The notes beneath the pieces are model-generated. The model was given only the letters and a program-made list of their open reading frames with translations, was not told the DNA's origin and did no database searches. 64,000 nt of DNA from Saccharospirillum mangrovi (GTDB taxonomy: Bacteria > Pseudomonadota > Gammaproteobacteria > Pseudomonadales > Natronospirillaceae): contig NZ_CP031415.1 in the NCBI RefSeq assembly GCF_003367315.1, positions 2,974,001-3,038,000 on the forward strand. Direction: 5' to 3'. Position 1 is the first letter of the stretch, and each line of letters starts with the position of its first letter. The position numbers were made by a program, and so were the translations under genes. Positions 25,274 through 34,560 of the stretch are shown here, in pieces.

Positions 25274-27460
25274 TTGACAACCACCGCCGTTCAGCTCGCC
25301 GATATCGTCGTTCCCGGCCCGTTTTCGGGTCCACTCAGCTACCGGATTCCGGTCGATCTGTCAGTGGTTGTCGGCGCTCGTTGCCAGGTGCCGCTGCGCA
25401 ACAAAATCGTGGTTGGCATCGTGGTCGAAGTGCGTTCGGCCAGCAACGACGACAAGCTCGATAAACTCAAACCCATCGACACCGTTTTAGATGCAACGCC
25501 TTTGCTCGACGCCAGCCTGCTCGACGTCGCGCAATGGATGTCTCGCTACTATTTATACGACGCCGCCAGCGCTTACTTGCTGGCATTGCCAACGCTGCTG
25601 CGCAACGGCGAATCGGCCGAGCTGATTCGCGAGGCCCGGGTGGAATTGACCATCGCCGGCGAACACCTCGAAGCCAGCCAGTTAAAAGGCAAACGCCAGA
25701 GCGAAGCGCTGCTGTGGCTGCAAACCCACGGCGCAGCCACGCCATCCGAGCTGCGCCGTCACGGCATCGACCGGCCACACTGGCGCGGCTTGATCGACAA
25801 ACGCCTGGCGCACGAAGTGGCGCTCAGCGTTGAACCGCGTGCACCGACCGGCCAGTTACGCCAATCGCCACTGACGCTGAACGACGAACAACAGTCGGCG
25901 TTATTAAAGCTGCACGACGACGCTTTCAACGTGCTGCTGCTCGAAGGCGTCACCGGCAGCGGCAAAACCGAAGTCTATTTACAAGCGATGGCGCGCACGC
26001 TGGCTGCCGGTAAACGCGTGCTGGTGCTGGTGCCGGAAATCGGCCTGACGCCGCAAACGCTGGAACGTTTTCAACAGCGCTTCGCCGACGAACTGGTCGC
26101 CCTGCATTCGGGCCTGACCGACAAGGAACGCCACAACGCCTGGCTGCAAGCGCAACACGGCGAGGCCGCCATCGTCGTCGGTACGCGCTCGGCGGTGCTG
26201 ACCCCGTTGCCCGATCTGGGTTTGATCGTTATCGACGAAGAACACGATGCGTCCTTTAAACAGCAGGACACGCTGCGCTACCACGCCCGCGACGTGGCTA
26301 TTTTCCGCGCCCGCCAGGCCGATATTCCGGTCATTCTCGGTTCGGCGACGCCGTCGCTGGAATCGCTGCATAACGCCCGCAACGGCCGCTACCAACACGC
26401 CGAGCTGAAACAACGCGCCGCCGGCCGCGCCCGGCCGCAGCTGGAAACCATCGACATGCGTCGGCAGCAACACGAGCACGGCATTTCCGAACGGCTGCGT
26501 TATCGCATCGCCGACCATCTGGCTCAGGGCCAGCAAGTGTTGTTGTTCCTGAACCGACGCGGCTACGCGCCAAGCTGGTTTTGCAGCGCCTGCGGCTGGA
26601 TGGCCGACTGCCCGTTTTGCGATGCCCGCCTGACTTACCATCGCGGCCGCCACCAAACCATTTGCCACCACTGCGGCTATCAATCGCGCCCGGAAACCAC
26701 CTGCCCGGATTGCGGCAGTCACGAACTGATGCCGCTCGGTGCCGGCACCGAACGCGCTGAAGAGGCGCTGGAACAATGGTTTCCACAGATACCCATCATC
26801 CGTTTCGACCGCGATGCCATCACCACCGCCGACGCCCTGAACCGGCAACTGGAACGCACCCGCGAAGCCGGGCCGGCGATTCTGGTTGGCACGCAGATGC
26901 TGGCCAAAGGCCACCATTTCGAAAACGTCACCCTGGTCGGCATTCTCGATCTCGACGCGGGTTTGTTCAGCGCCGATTTCCGCTCGCGTGAACGCACCGG
27001 ACAATTGCTGGTGCAGGTCGCCGGCCGCGCTGGCCGAGGTGATGCCGCCGGCGAAGTGCTGCTGCAAAGCTGGCACCCGGACCATCCGTTTTTTGAACCC
27101 TTGTTGCAGCAGGATTATCCGCGCTTCAGCGACCAGTTATTGCGCGAACGCCAACCGGCCGGTCTGCCACCGTTCGGGTTTCTGGCCTGTCTGCGTGCCG
27201 ACTCCGCTTACCCGCAGCAAGCGGAAAATCGGCTCGCCGAAATGGCCGACTTTTTATTACAACATCCGGGCATTCGGGTGTTCGGCCCGCTGCCGGCAAT
27301 TTTGTCGCGCCGCGCTGGCAAACATCGCTTTGTGCTGGTGGTGCAATCGGATAAACGCAGCCAGTTGCACGCCGCGCTCGAACCGCTGGTGCGACACTAC
27401 CCGCGCCAGCAACGCGCACTCAGTTGGCACCTCGACATCGACCCCTTGGAAACGCTGTAA
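25274..27460 (+). CDS. priA: Primosomal replication protein N' (helicase PriA)
   Basis: Superfamily 2 DNA helicase that restarts stalled replication forks. It has an N-terminal DNA-binding domain, Walker A in VTGSGKTE (about residues 226-234), the DEEH Walker B motif (about 320), and eight cysteines in CSACG, CPFC, CHHCG and CPDCG pairs (about 436-480) binding two zinc ions. At 728 residues the length is normal. The only available start at this end is a TTG at 25274 without a clear ribosome site; a slightly later start is possible. Confidence 0.95.
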   Translation: MTTTAVQLADIVVPGPFSGPLSYRIPVDLSVVVGARCQVPLRNKIVVGIVVEVRSASNDDKLDKLKPIDTVLDATPLLDASLLDVAQWMSRYYLYDAASAYLLALPTLLRNGESAELIREARVELTIAGEHLEASQLKGKRQSEALLWLQTHGAATPSELRRHGIDRPHWRGLIDKRLAHEVALSVEPRAPTGQLRQSPLTLNDEQQSALLKLHDDAFNVLLLEGVTGSGKTEVYLQAMARTLAAGKRVLVLVPEIGLTPQTLERFQQRFADELVALHSGLTDKERHNAWLQAQHGEAAIVVGTRSAVLTPLPDLGLIVIDEEHDASFKQQDTLRYHARDVAIFRARQADIPVILGSATPSLESLHNARNGRYQHAELKQRAAGRARPQLETIDMRRQQHEHGISERLRYRIADHLAQGQQVLLFLNRRGYAPSWFCSACGWMADCPFCDARLTYHRGRHQTICHHCGYQSRPETTCPDCGSHELMPLGAGTERAEEALEQWFPQIPIIRFDRDAITTADALNRQLERTREAGPAILVGTQMLAKGHHFENVTLVGILDLDAGLFSADFRSRERTGQLLVQVAGRAGRGDAAGEVLLQSWHPDHPFFEPLLQQDYPRFSDQLLRERQPAGLPPFGFLACLRADSAYPQQAENRLAEMADFLLQHPGIRVFGPLPAILSRRAGKHRFVLVVQSDKRSQLHAALEPLVRHYPRQQRALSWHLDIDPLETL

Positions 27461-27486
27461 CCGGCTCTTGCCTTTGGTTCTCTGTC

Positions 27487-27508
27487 GGTGGTTCAGACCA
27501 CCCATTTT
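27487..27508 (+). terminator. Weak intrinsic terminator after priA
   Basis: GGTGGT-TCAG-ACCACC hairpin followed by CATTTT, 26 bases past the priA stop. It has a short stem and short T run, so probably only partial termination before argS. Confidence 0.5.
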
Positions 27509-27561
27509 GTGGATAATGCGGCCCTTTCCCATTTCCCGCTCGACCCGGAGTAACCCGACCC

Positions 27562-29247
27562 ATGAAAGACGCTGTTGTTGAACTGTTGAACCAGGCCGTC
27601 GCACGGCTGAAAAACGAAGGCCAGATCCCAGCGGATCTGCCCGTGCGCGTTATGGTCGACAACAGCCGCGATAAGACTCATGGCGATCTGGCCTCCAACC
27701 TGGCGCTGATCCTGGCGAAACCCTGCGGCAAGCCGCCGCGTGCCATCGCCGAAGCGCTGATCGCGGCGCTGCCGGATAACGATTTGATCGACAACGTCGA
27801 AATCGCCGGCCCCGGTTTTATCAACTTTTATCTGGCCGGTGCGTCGCAAGCGGAAATCGTCAAAGACATTCTCGCTGCCAAGACTGACTTCGGTCGCAAC
27901 AGCAACGGCGCGCAGCAAAAAGTGCAGGTGGAATTTGTTTCCGCCAACCCGACTGGCCCGTTGCACGTCGGTCACGGTCGCGGTGCAGCGGTCGGCGATT
28001 CGCTGTGCCGCGTGCTGGCCGCCAACGGCTGGGACGTAACCCGCGAGTTCTACTACAACGATGCCGGCGCGCAGATTCAGAACCTGGCGTTGTCGGTTCA
28101 GGCGCGAGCCCAAGGCATCGGCCCGGACGACGCCGGCTGGCCGGAAGACGGCTACCGTGGCGACTACATCGCTGATGTCGCTCAGGCCTACATGGACAAA
28201 GCCACCATCGACGCCGACGACCGCCACGTCACCGGCAGCGGCGATGCCAACGATCTGAACGCCATCCGCGACTTCGCCGTCGCCTATTTGCGCCGTGAAC
28301 AGGATTTGGATCTGAAAGCCTTCGGCGTCGAATTCGATGTGTTCTATCTGGAATCGTCGCTGTATGAAACCGGCAAGGTCGAAGCCACCGTCAAGCAGTT
28401 GATTGAGCAAGGTCACACCTACGAACAGGACGGCGCGCTGTGGCTGCGCACCACCGATTTCGGCGACGACAAAGACCGCGTCATGCGCAAACAGGATGGC
28501 CTCTACACCTACTTCCTGCCGGACGTTGCCTACCACAAAGACAAGTTCGAACGCGGCTTCAAGCGCGTCATCAACGAACAGGGCGCCGATCACCATTCAA
28601 CCGTCAACCGCGTTCGCGCCGGTTTGCAGGCGCTGAACGAAGGCATTCCGGCCGGCTTCCCGGATTACGTGCTGCACCAGATGGTGATGGTCACCAAGGG
28701 CGGCGAAGAAGTGAAACTGTCGAAACGCGCCGGCAGCTATGTGACGCTGCGCGATCTGATCGACGAAGTTGGCCGCGACGCCACGCGTTACTTCCTGGTC
28801 TCGCGCCGCGCCGATTCGCAACTGACTTTCGACATCGACCTGGCACGCAGCCAAAGCAGCGACAACCCGGTCTACTACATCCAATACGCCCACGCCCGCG
28901 TGCATGCGCTGTTGCGCAAATTGAACGAGCAGGGCCACGACTACGATCAGGCCGCCGGTATCGAAGCGCTTGGTCAGTTGGAGCTGGACGACGAACGCGA
29001 ACTGATCACCCAGTTGCGTCGCTACCCCGAAGTGGTGGAACATGCCGGCAACAGTTTGGAACCGGCGGTCATCGCAACTTATCTGAAAGACCTGGCAGGC
29101 CTGTTCCACGCTTACTACAACAACAACCGCATGCTGGTGGACGACGCGGCCTTGCGTAACGGCCGCGTGGCGTTGTCCGTCGCCATCGGTCAGGTGTTGT
29201 TCAACGGTCTCGACCTGCTCGGCGTCAGCGCCCCGGAGACGATGTAA
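27562..29247 (+). CDS. argS: Arginyl-tRNA synthetase
   Basis: Class I aminoacyl-tRNA synthetase charging tRNA-Arg. It has an N-terminal additional domain (about residues 1-110), the HIGH motif as HVGH (135-138) after VSANPTGPL, a KMSKS-like KLSK (385-388) and a C-terminal DALR anticodon-binding domain. The length, 561 residues, is typical. A canonical KMSK is often lost in ArgS, so KLSK is not alarming. The next gene begins at the base after its stop. Confidence 0.97.
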   Translation: MKDAVVELLNQAVARLKNEGQIPADLPVRVMVDNSRDKTHGDLASNLALILAKPCGKPPRAIAEALIAALPDNDLIDNVEIAGPGFINFYLAGASQAEIVKDILAAKTDFGRNSNGAQQKVQVEFVSANPTGPLHVGHGRGAAVGDSLCRVLAANGWDVTREFYYNDAGAQIQNLALSVQARAQGIGPDDAGWPEDGYRGDYIADVAQAYMDKATIDADDRHVTGSGDANDLNAIRDFAVAYLRREQDLDLKAFGVEFDVFYLESSLYETGKVEATVKQLIEQGHTYEQDGALWLRTTDFGDDKDRVMRKQDGLYTYFLPDVAYHKDKFERGFKRVINEQGADHHSTVNRVRAGLQALNEGIPAGFPDYVLHQMVMVTKGGEEVKLSKRAGSYVTLRDLIDEVGRDATRYFLVSRRADSQLTFDIDLARSQSSDNPVYYIQYAHARVHALLRKLNEQGHDYDQAAGIEALGQLELDDERELITQLRRYPEVVEHAGNSLEPAVIATYLKDLAGLFHAYYNNNRMLVDDAALRNGRVALSVAIGQVLFNGLDLLGVSAPETM

Positions 29248-29853
29248 GTGGCCAGAGATTACGCCAACAAGCGCCAACCCGAACCCGATCGTTCACGCGT
29301 TCCGCGCTGGGTATGGATTTTCACCGCCTGTGCTTCGGTCGCTTTTGTTGGCTTCCTCTATTACCTCAGCCAAGTGCCCCCCGATGGCAGCAGCAGCGGC
29401 ACTCAGGCGCTGAAAGAACGTTTGCAACAGGCGTTGCCGGAAGCCTCGATCAACAACGACGACAGCAAAAACAGCAGCGCGCGCACGCCAACATTGGAAG
29501 AAGCGTTCGAGTTTTACCAATTGCTGAAAGACGACGAAGTGCCGGTGCCCGCCGCGACGCCTCGGCCGTCTACTAACAGCGGCGGCAGCACCTCGCCAGC
29601 GGCACCTGCGTCCGGCAACCGTTGGGAAATTCAGGTCGCTTCGTTCAGCGACGTAACCGACGCCGAACGGCTGCGCGCCCAGTTGATCATCAACGGCCTG
29701 ACCAACACCCATCTGACCGAGGCCGACCTGGGCGACCGTGGCATTTACCATCGCGTGATGGTCGGTCCGTTCAGTGACCGCTCGCAGTTAAACAAAGCGC
29801 AAGACATCCTCGCCGACCTGAACCATCAGGTCATGGTGCGCAGCCTCAACTGA
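29248..29853 (+). CDS. FtsN-like SPOR-domain protein
   Basis: A 201-residue bitopic protein. It has a basic cytoplasmic N-terminus, one transmembrane helix (about residues 22-42), a low-complexity linker, and a C-terminal SPOR domain (about 125-200, starting WEIQVASFSD) that binds peptidoglycan at division sites. It starts with GTG directly after the argS stop, so translation is coupled. The same gene stands between argS and hslV in Pseudomonas. Role in division is likely from the family, but whether it is the true FtsN cannot be decided here. Confidence 0.85.
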   Translation: MARDYANKRQPEPDRSRVPRWVWIFTACASVAFVGFLYYLSQVPPDGSSSGTQALKERLQQALPEASINNDDSKNSSARTPTLEEAFEFYQLLKDDEVPVPAATPRPSTNSGGSTSPAAPASGNRWEIQVASFSDVTDAERLRAQLIINGLTNTHLTEADLGDRGIYHRVMVGPFSDRSQLNKAQDILADLNHQVMVRSLN

Positions 29854-29882
29854 TCGCGTACCCGCCATCAAGATCGCCCGTC

Positions 29883-29918
29883 GGGAAGCCAAAGGTCACA
29901 GCCTGACTCTGGCTTCCC
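29883..29918 (+). terminator. Hairpin after the SPOR gene, possible terminator
   Basis: Perfect 9-bp stem GGGAAGCCA / TGGCTTCCC with an 18-base loop, followed by TTTG. It may end argS-SPOR transcription before hslV. Confidence 0.5.
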
Positions 29919-29945
29919 TTTGAAATCCCATCCCTGCCCCCACCT
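29919..29945 (+). promoter_or_regulatory. Candidate heat-shock (sigma-32) promoter for hslVU
   Basis: TTTGAA at 29919-29924, a 13-base spacer, then CCCCACCT at 29938-29945, resembling the sigma-32 pattern CTTGAA-N13-17-CCCCATNT. hslVU is a classical sigma-32 operon. The start of transcription would give a leader of about 60 bases. Seen by eye only. Confidence 0.4.
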
Positions 29946-29950
29946 AGCTC

Positions 29951-29997
29951 GCTTGAAGTCAGCTCTTGAAGTCAACTTTAAAGCAACTTTTAAGTCA
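29951..29997 (+). repeat. Four imperfect CTT/AAG boxes in the hslV leader
   Basis: Four consecutive 11-13 base units: GCTTGAAGTCA, GCTCTTGAAGTCA, ACTTTAAAGCA and ACTTTTAAGTCA. Each has a CTT...AAG core that is itself near-palindromic. They end 16 bases before the hslV start. Confidence 0.6.
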
Positions 29998-30013
29998 CCC
30001 AAGGTAAGTACGC

Positions 30014-30532
30014 ATGACTACGATAGTTTCTGTGCGCCGCGACGATGCTGTGGTTGTCGGTGGCGACGGCCAGGTTTCCCTCGGCAACACCGTGATGAAA
30101 GGCAACGCCCGCAAAGTCCGCCGGCTGTACAACGACCGCGTCATTGCCGGTTTCGCCGGTAGCACCGCCGATGCCTTCACCCTGTTTGAAAAATTCGAAA
30201 GCCACTTGCAACAGCACAGCGGCCACCTGACGCGCTCGGCCGTCGAACTCGCCAAAGAATGGCGCAGCGACCGCGCCCTGCGACGGCTCGAAGCGATGCT
30301 GATCGTCGCCGATAAAGAAACGACGTTGGTGATCTCCGGTAATGGCGATGTGGTTGAACCCGAACACGGCATTACCGCCATCGGTTCCGGCGGCAACTTT
30401 GCATTGGCCGCCGCCCGCGCTTTGCACGAAAACACCGAGATGGGCGCCGAAGACATCGCCCGCAAGGCGCTCGATATTGCCGCCGATATTTGCGTGTTCA
30501 CCAACCACAACGCCATTTACGAATCGCTCTGA
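30014..30532 (+). CDS. hslV: ATP-dependent protease proteolytic subunit HslV
   Basis: Proteasome-like peptidase of the HslUV (ClpQY) complex, degrading misfolded and regulatory proteins in the cytoplasm. Thr2 (in MTTIVSVRR) is the N-terminal nucleophile exposed by methionine removal, and [16 protein letters not shown] is highly conserved. The 172-residue length is normal. hslU follows after 10 bases, and a possible heat-shock promoter and repeated boxes lie upstream. Confidence 0.97.
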   Translation: MTTIVSVRRDDAVVVGGDGQVSLGNTVMKGNARKVRRLYNDRVIAGFAGSTADAFTLFEKFESHLQQHSGHLTRSAVELAKEWRSDRALRRLEAMLIVADKETTLVISGNGDVVEPEHGITAIGSGGNFALAAARALHENTEMGAEDIARKALDIAADICVFTNHNAIYESL

Positions 30533-30542
30533 GGTCATATAG

Positions 30543-31889
30543 ATGTCGACCATGACTCCCCGTGAAATTGTCCACGAACTGGACAAGTACATCATCGGCC
30601 AGGACAACGCCAAACGCGCTGTCGCCATCGCCCTGCGCAACCGCTGGCGTCGCATGCAACTCGACGACACCATGCGCGAGGAAATCACGCCGAAAAACAT
30701 TTTGATGATCGGCCCGACCGGCGTCGGTAAAACCGAAATCGCCCGACGTCTGGCGAAACTCGCCAACGCGCCCTTCATTAAAATTGAAGCCACAAAATTC
30801 ACCGAAGTCGGTTACGTTGGCCGCGACGTCGAAAGCATCGTTCGCGACTTAGTGGAAACCGGCATAAAAATGTTCCGCGAACAGGCCATGCAAAGCGCCC
30901 GTCCGCGCGCCGAAGACGCCGCCGAAGATCGCATTCTCGACATCCTGCTGCCGCCCGCGCGCGACAGCAATTTCGGCGACGACGGCGTAGAAAAACCCAA
31001 AGCCGACAGCAACACCCGGCAGATTTTCCGCAAGAAACTGCGCCAGGGTGAACTGGACGACAAAGAGATCGAAATCGAAGTCGCGCAAGCCAGCGTCGGT
31101 GTCGAAATCATGGCACCGCCGGGCATGGAAGAAATGACCAGCCAGTTGCAAAGCATGTTCGCCAACCTCGGCGGCCAGCATCGCAACAAGAAAAAGCGCA
31201 CGCTGAAAGTGAAAGACGCGCTGAAGCAGTTGGTCGAAGAAGAAGCCGCCAAGCTGGTCAATGAAGAAGAGTTAAAGCAGGAAGCGGTAAAAGCGGTCGA
31301 GCAAAACGGCATCGTTTTCCTCGATGAAATCGACAAGATCGCCAAGAACGATCAACGCGGTGGCGGCGATGTCAGCCGCGAAGGCGTGCAGCGCGATTTG
31401 CTGCCGCTGATCGAAGGCAGCACCGTCAGCACCAAATACGGCATGATCCGCACCGACCACATTTTGTTCATCGGCAGCGGCGCGTTTCACTTCTCCAAAC
31501 CGAGCGATCTGATTCCGGAATTGCAGGGTCGTTTGCCGATTCGTGTTGAACTCGATGCGCTGACGCCGAACGATTTCAAACGCATTCTGACCGAGCCGGA
31601 TTACTGCATCACCGAGCAATACAAAGCCTTGATGAGCGCCGAAGGTTTGAACGTGGATTTCACCGACGACGCCATCGAAGCGCTGGCGCAAACCGCCTAT
31701 CAGGTCAACGAAAGCACCGAGAACATTGGCGCACGCCGACTGCACACCATCATGGAACGCTTGTTCGAAGACCTGTCGTTCCGCGCCAGTGAACTCTCTG
31801 GCGAGAAAGTCACCATCGATGCGGCTTACGTCGAAAAATTCCTCGGCGAACTGTCGAAAAACGAAGACCTGAGCCGGTTCATTCTCTGA
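30543..31889 (+). CDS. hslU: HslUV protease ATPase subunit HslU
   Basis: AAA+ unfoldase that feeds proteins to HslV. It has [24 protein letters not shown] at the start, Walker A GPTGVGKT (residues 57-64), Walker B IVFLDEID (about 256-263), an inserted I-domain between them, and the C-terminal tail RFIL that docks into HslV. Its 448-residue length fits. The DUF971 gene starts two bases after its stop. Confidence 0.97.
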   Translation: MSTMTPREIVHELDKYIIGQDNAKRAVAIALRNRWRRMQLDDTMREEITPKNILMIGPTGVGKTEIARRLAKLANAPFIKIEATKFTEVGYVGRDVESIVRDLVETGIKMFREQAMQSARPRAEDAAEDRILDILLPPARDSNFGDDGVEKPKADSNTRQIFRKKLRQGELDDKEIEIEVAQASVGVEIMAPPGMEEMTSQLQSMFANLGGQHRNKKKRTLKVKDALKQLVEEEAAKLVNEEELKQEAVKAVEQNGIVFLDEIDKIAKNDQRGGGDVSREGVQRDLLPLIEGSTVSTKYGMIRTDHILFIGSGAFHFSKPSDLIPELQGRLPIRVELDALTPNDFKRILTEPDYCITEQYKALMSAEGLNVDFTDDAIEALAQTAYQVNESTENIGARRLHTIMERLFEDLSFRASELSGEKVTIDAAYVEKFLGELSKNEDLSRFIL

Positions 31890-31890
31890 T

Positions 31891-32271
31891 ATGAGCCAAG
31901 CCCCGACCGCACTCAACTATCGCCGCGTCGACACCGAGCTGGACATCACCTGGCCGGACGGCACGGTGCATCGGTTGAGCGCCGAGTATTTGCGCGTGCA
32001 TTCGCGCTCAGCCGAAGTGCGCGGCCACGGTGCCGGTCAGGCGATTCTGCAACACGGCAAACGCGGCGTCGGCATCAACGCCATCGAGCCGGTCGGCCGC
32101 TACGCGGTGCGACTGGTGTTCGACGACGGCCACGATTCGGGTCTGTACGACTGGGGCTATCTGCGCGAACTGGGCGATCGGTTCGACGATCATTGGCAGG
32201 CTTATTTGGATGCATTGGCCGCTGCCGGAAAATCGCGCGAGCCGATGTTTATTCAGGCGAAGCAGCTTTAG
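31891..32271 (+). CDS. DUF971 domain protein
   Basis: A 126-residue cytoplasmic protein made almost entirely of the DUF971 domain, also seen as the N-terminal domain of gamma-butyrobetaine hydroxylases. The typical ITWPDGTVHRLSAEYLRVHSRSAE and SGLYDWGYLREL stretches are present. It follows hslU by one base, the same context as in Pseudomonas, so it belongs to that transcript. Stand-alone members are thought to bear on iron-sulfur or metal handling, but the function is not settled. Confidence 0.85.
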   Translation: MSQAPTALNYRRVDTELDITWPDGTVHRLSAEYLRVHSRSAEVRGHGAGQAILQHGKRGVGINAIEPVGRYAVRLVFDDGHDSGLYDWGYLRELGDRFDDHWQAYLDALAAAGKSREPMFIQAKQL

Positions 32272-32307
32272 GTTCGCTGGTTAGCTGGTCTGTTCCAAGC
32301 CTCTGTT

Positions 32308-32429
32308 GAGATCCCGGATATGGCTGCGCCATTCCGGGATGACGGGGTCAGTTCAGTTGCCAAGTTATAACCTGACTTCAGTTACCGCCTCGTCATCCCG
32401 GAAAGGCCAACGGCCTTATCCGGGATCTC
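32308..32429. repeat. Pair of inverted REP-like hairpins
   Basis: Two hairpins in opposite orientation between hslU-DUF971 and ubiD. Left: ATCCCGGA / TCCGGGAT (32311-32318 with 32333-32340) then GACG. Right: the mirror image at 32391-32429 (CGTCATCCCGGA to TCCGGGATCTC). The outer 13 bases (32308-32320 and 32417-32429) and the inner 13 bases (32332-32344 and 32391-32403) are each perfect reverse complements, so the whole 122 bases can also fold as one cruciform. Confidence 0.8.
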
Positions 32430-32523
32430 ACCAAACCACCGCACGCCCTGCCGACCTCCATTTGGGCTTTACCGCGCGATGCATTAGCATGGCGGCCGAC
32501 TTCCCAAGCAGCGATTTTTCCCG

Positions 32524-33987
32524 ATGAAATACCGCGATCTGCGCGACTTCCTGACCGGCCTGGAACAACGCGGCGAATTGCTGCGCATCACCGAGCCGGT
32601 GAATCCAAAACTGGAAATGACCGATCTGTGCGACCGGGTGTTGCGCAAGGCCGGCCCGGCGTTGTTATTCGAAAACCCGACCGGATTCGATATGCCGGTG
32701 TTGGGCAATTTGTTCGGCACACCGGAACGTGTCGCCATGGGTATGGGCGCGGAATCGCTACAGGATTTACGCGAGATCGGCAAAGTGCTGTCTTACCTGA
32801 AAGAACCCGATCCGCCCAAGGGTTTAAAAGACGCCTGGGACAAAGCGCCGCTGCTGAAAAAAGTGCTGTCGATGGCGCCGAAAACGGTGCGCAAGGCCGC
32901 CTGCCAGGAAGAAATCTTCGAAGGCCCGGATGTCGATCTGGGCAAGTTGCCGGTCTGGACCTGCTGGCCGGAAGACGCCGCACCCTTGGTCACCTGGCCG
33001 TTGGTCATCACCCAAGGCCCGCAAGGTGGCCGCGTTAATCTGGGTATTTATCGGCAGCAGGTGATCGGCAAGAACAAGCTGATTATGCGCTGGTTGTCGC
33101 ATCGTGGCGGCGCGTTGGATTTTCAGGCCTGGCAAAAAGAAAAACCCGGCGAGCCGTTTCCGATTGCCGTTGCCCTCGGTGCCGACCCGGCGACGATTTT
33201 GGGCGCGGTCACCCCGGTGCCGGATTCGTTGTCCGAATACGCCTTTGCGGGTTTGTTGCGCGACAGCCGTACTGAGTTGGTCAAATGCGGCATTCACGAT
33301 TTAAAAGTGCCGGCCAGCGCGGAAATCATTCTCGAAGGCTTTTTGTACCCGGGCGAGATGGCCGACGAAGGTCCGTACGGCGACCACACCGGCTATTACA
33401 ACGAAGTCGAGTGCTTCCCGGTGTTCACCGTCGAGCGCATGACGCATCGCCACAACCCCATCTACCACTCCACCTACACCGGCCGCCCGCCCGATGAACC
33501 GGCGGTTCTGGGTGTGGCATTGAACGAAGTCTTCGTGCCGATTCTGCAAAAGCAGTTTCCGGAAATTGTCGACTTCTACCTGCCACCAGAAGGCTGCTCT
33601 TACCGACTGGCCGTGGTCAGCATGAAGAAGCAGTACGCCGGCCACGCCAAGCGCGTGATGATGGGCGTCTGGTCGTTCCTGCGGCAGTTTATGTACACCA
33701 AGTACGTGATCGTGGTCGATGACGACGTTGATGCGCGCGACTGGAAAGACGTTATCTGGGCGATGACCACGCGCATGGACCCCAAGCGCGATACCGTGCT
33801 GATCGAAAATACACCCATCGATTACCTCGATTTCGCCAGCCCGGTAGCCGGTCTCGGCTCGAAGATGGGCATGGACGCAACCAACAAGTGGCCGGGCGAA
33901 ACCGACCGCGAATGGGGCCGGCCGATCAGCAAGGACGCCGAGGTGTCCAAAAAAGTGGACGAATTGATGAACAAATTGGGTTTATGA
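32524..33987 (+). CDS. ubiD: 4-hydroxy-3-polyprenylbenzoate decarboxylase
   Basis: Prenylated-FMN-dependent decarboxylase of ubiquinone synthesis. The 487-residue protein has the family regions [25 protein letters not shown] (cofactor and metal contacts) and [12 protein letters not shown], and the C-terminal [18 protein letters not shown] signature. It needs the flavin prenyltransferase UbiX, not seen here. The Fre-like reductase two genes on mirrors the ubiD-fre pairing of E. coli. Confidence 0.95.
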   Translation: MKYRDLRDFLTGLEQRGELLRITEPVNPKLEMTDLCDRVLRKAGPALLFENPTGFDMPVLGNLFGTPERVAMGMGAESLQDLREIGKVLSYLKEPDPPKGLKDAWDKAPLLKKVLSMAPKTVRKAACQEEIFEGPDVDLGKLPVWTCWPEDAAPLVTWPLVITQGPQGGRVNLGIYRQQVIGKNKLIMRWLSHRGGALDFQAWQKEKPGEPFPIAVALGADPATILGAVTPVPDSLSEYAFAGLLRDSRTELVKCGIHDLKVPASAEIILEGFLYPGEMADEGPYGDHTGYYNEVECFPVFTVERMTHRHNPIYHSTYTGRPPDEPAVLGVALNEVFVPILQKQFPEIVDFYLPPEGCSYRLAVVSMKKQYAGHAKRVMMGVWSFLRQFMYTKYVIVVDDDVDARDWKDVIWAMTTRMDPKRDTVLIENTPIDYLDFASPVAGLGSKMGMDATNKWPGETDREWGRPISKDAEVSKKVDELMNKLGL

Positions 33988-34073
33988 GTCGCAGACCGGT
34001 ACCTTGATTTCCCAGGATTCAGCAATAAAATCCTGACCGTTCATTCAAGTATTGCAAGGCAAGGGCACCCTTC

Positions 34074-34487
34074 ATGCAGTGGTTAGAAATCTACGGTTAC
34101 CTCGGTTCCGCCTTGATCGCCATCTCGTTGATGATGGGCGACATCCGCAAACTCCGTTGGATCAATCTCGTCGGCGCCAGCACATTCTCCAGCTATGGTC
34201 TGATGATTCAGGCCTGGCCGGTGGCTCTGCTGAACGGCTTTATCGTGCTGATCGACATCGTGCATCTGTGGCAGATTTACCGCCGCCCGGCGCCATTGAG
34301 CCAGGTCGATTTCGATGGCGACGACGCCTACGTGCGCAATGTGCTGGTGCAGAGCCTGCCGCAGGCGAGCGCCGTTGAAGCCGGCCAACGCATTCGCGTC
34401 AGCTACCGTGGCAGCCAGCCAGTGGCGTTGGAATTGCTGGCTTCGGAAACCCCGGCGCTGCGCAACAACGAGTCGCTCGCCGCCTGA
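34074..34487 (+). CDS. YgjV-like inner membrane protein
   Basis: A 137-residue protein with three or so hydrophobic helices in the first 70 residues (LEIYGYLGSALIAISLMM, WINLVGASTFSSYGLMI, VALLNGFIVLIDIVHLW) and a soluble C-terminal tail of about 65 residues. The membrane part resembles the YgjV-like family of inner membrane proteins. Function unknown. It lies between ubiD (about 90 bases upstream) and the Fre-like gene, on the same strand. Confidence 0.65.
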   Translation: MQWLEIYGYLGSALIAISLMMGDIRKLRWINLVGASTFSSYGLMIQAWPVALLNGFIVLIDIVHLWQIYRRPAPLSQVDFDGDDAYVRNVLVQSLPQASAVEAGQRIRVSYRGSQPVALELLASETPALRNNESLAA

Positions 34488-34500
34488 GTCATTCCGCTAA

Positions 34501-34559
34501 AAACAGGCTCCGTTGACTGTGTATAATGTCCATTGACATTGACCAAACGGAGCCTGTTT
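34501..34559 (+). promoter_or_regulatory. Perfect 14-bp inverted repeat before the flavin reductase gene
   Basis: Arms AAACAGGCTCCGTT (34501-34514) and AACGGAGCCTGTTT (34546-34559) enclose 31 bases. Inside is a second hairpin AATGTC-CATT-GACATT (34525-34540) and a perfect TATAAT (34522-34527). The right arm contains the GGAG ribosome site of the next gene and ends one base before its GTG, so a transcript reading through from upstream could hide that site. It may instead be an operator. Confidence 0.75.
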
Positions 34560-34560
34560 C

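Noticed and set aside
25979-27085. Minus-strand frame inside priA
   Set aside because: Antisense shadow of PriA helicase domains.
34513-34527. TTGACT followed by TATAAT as a complete promoter
   Set aside because: Only 3 bases separate them; a -35 at the right distance is missing. TATAAT alone may still be a -10.
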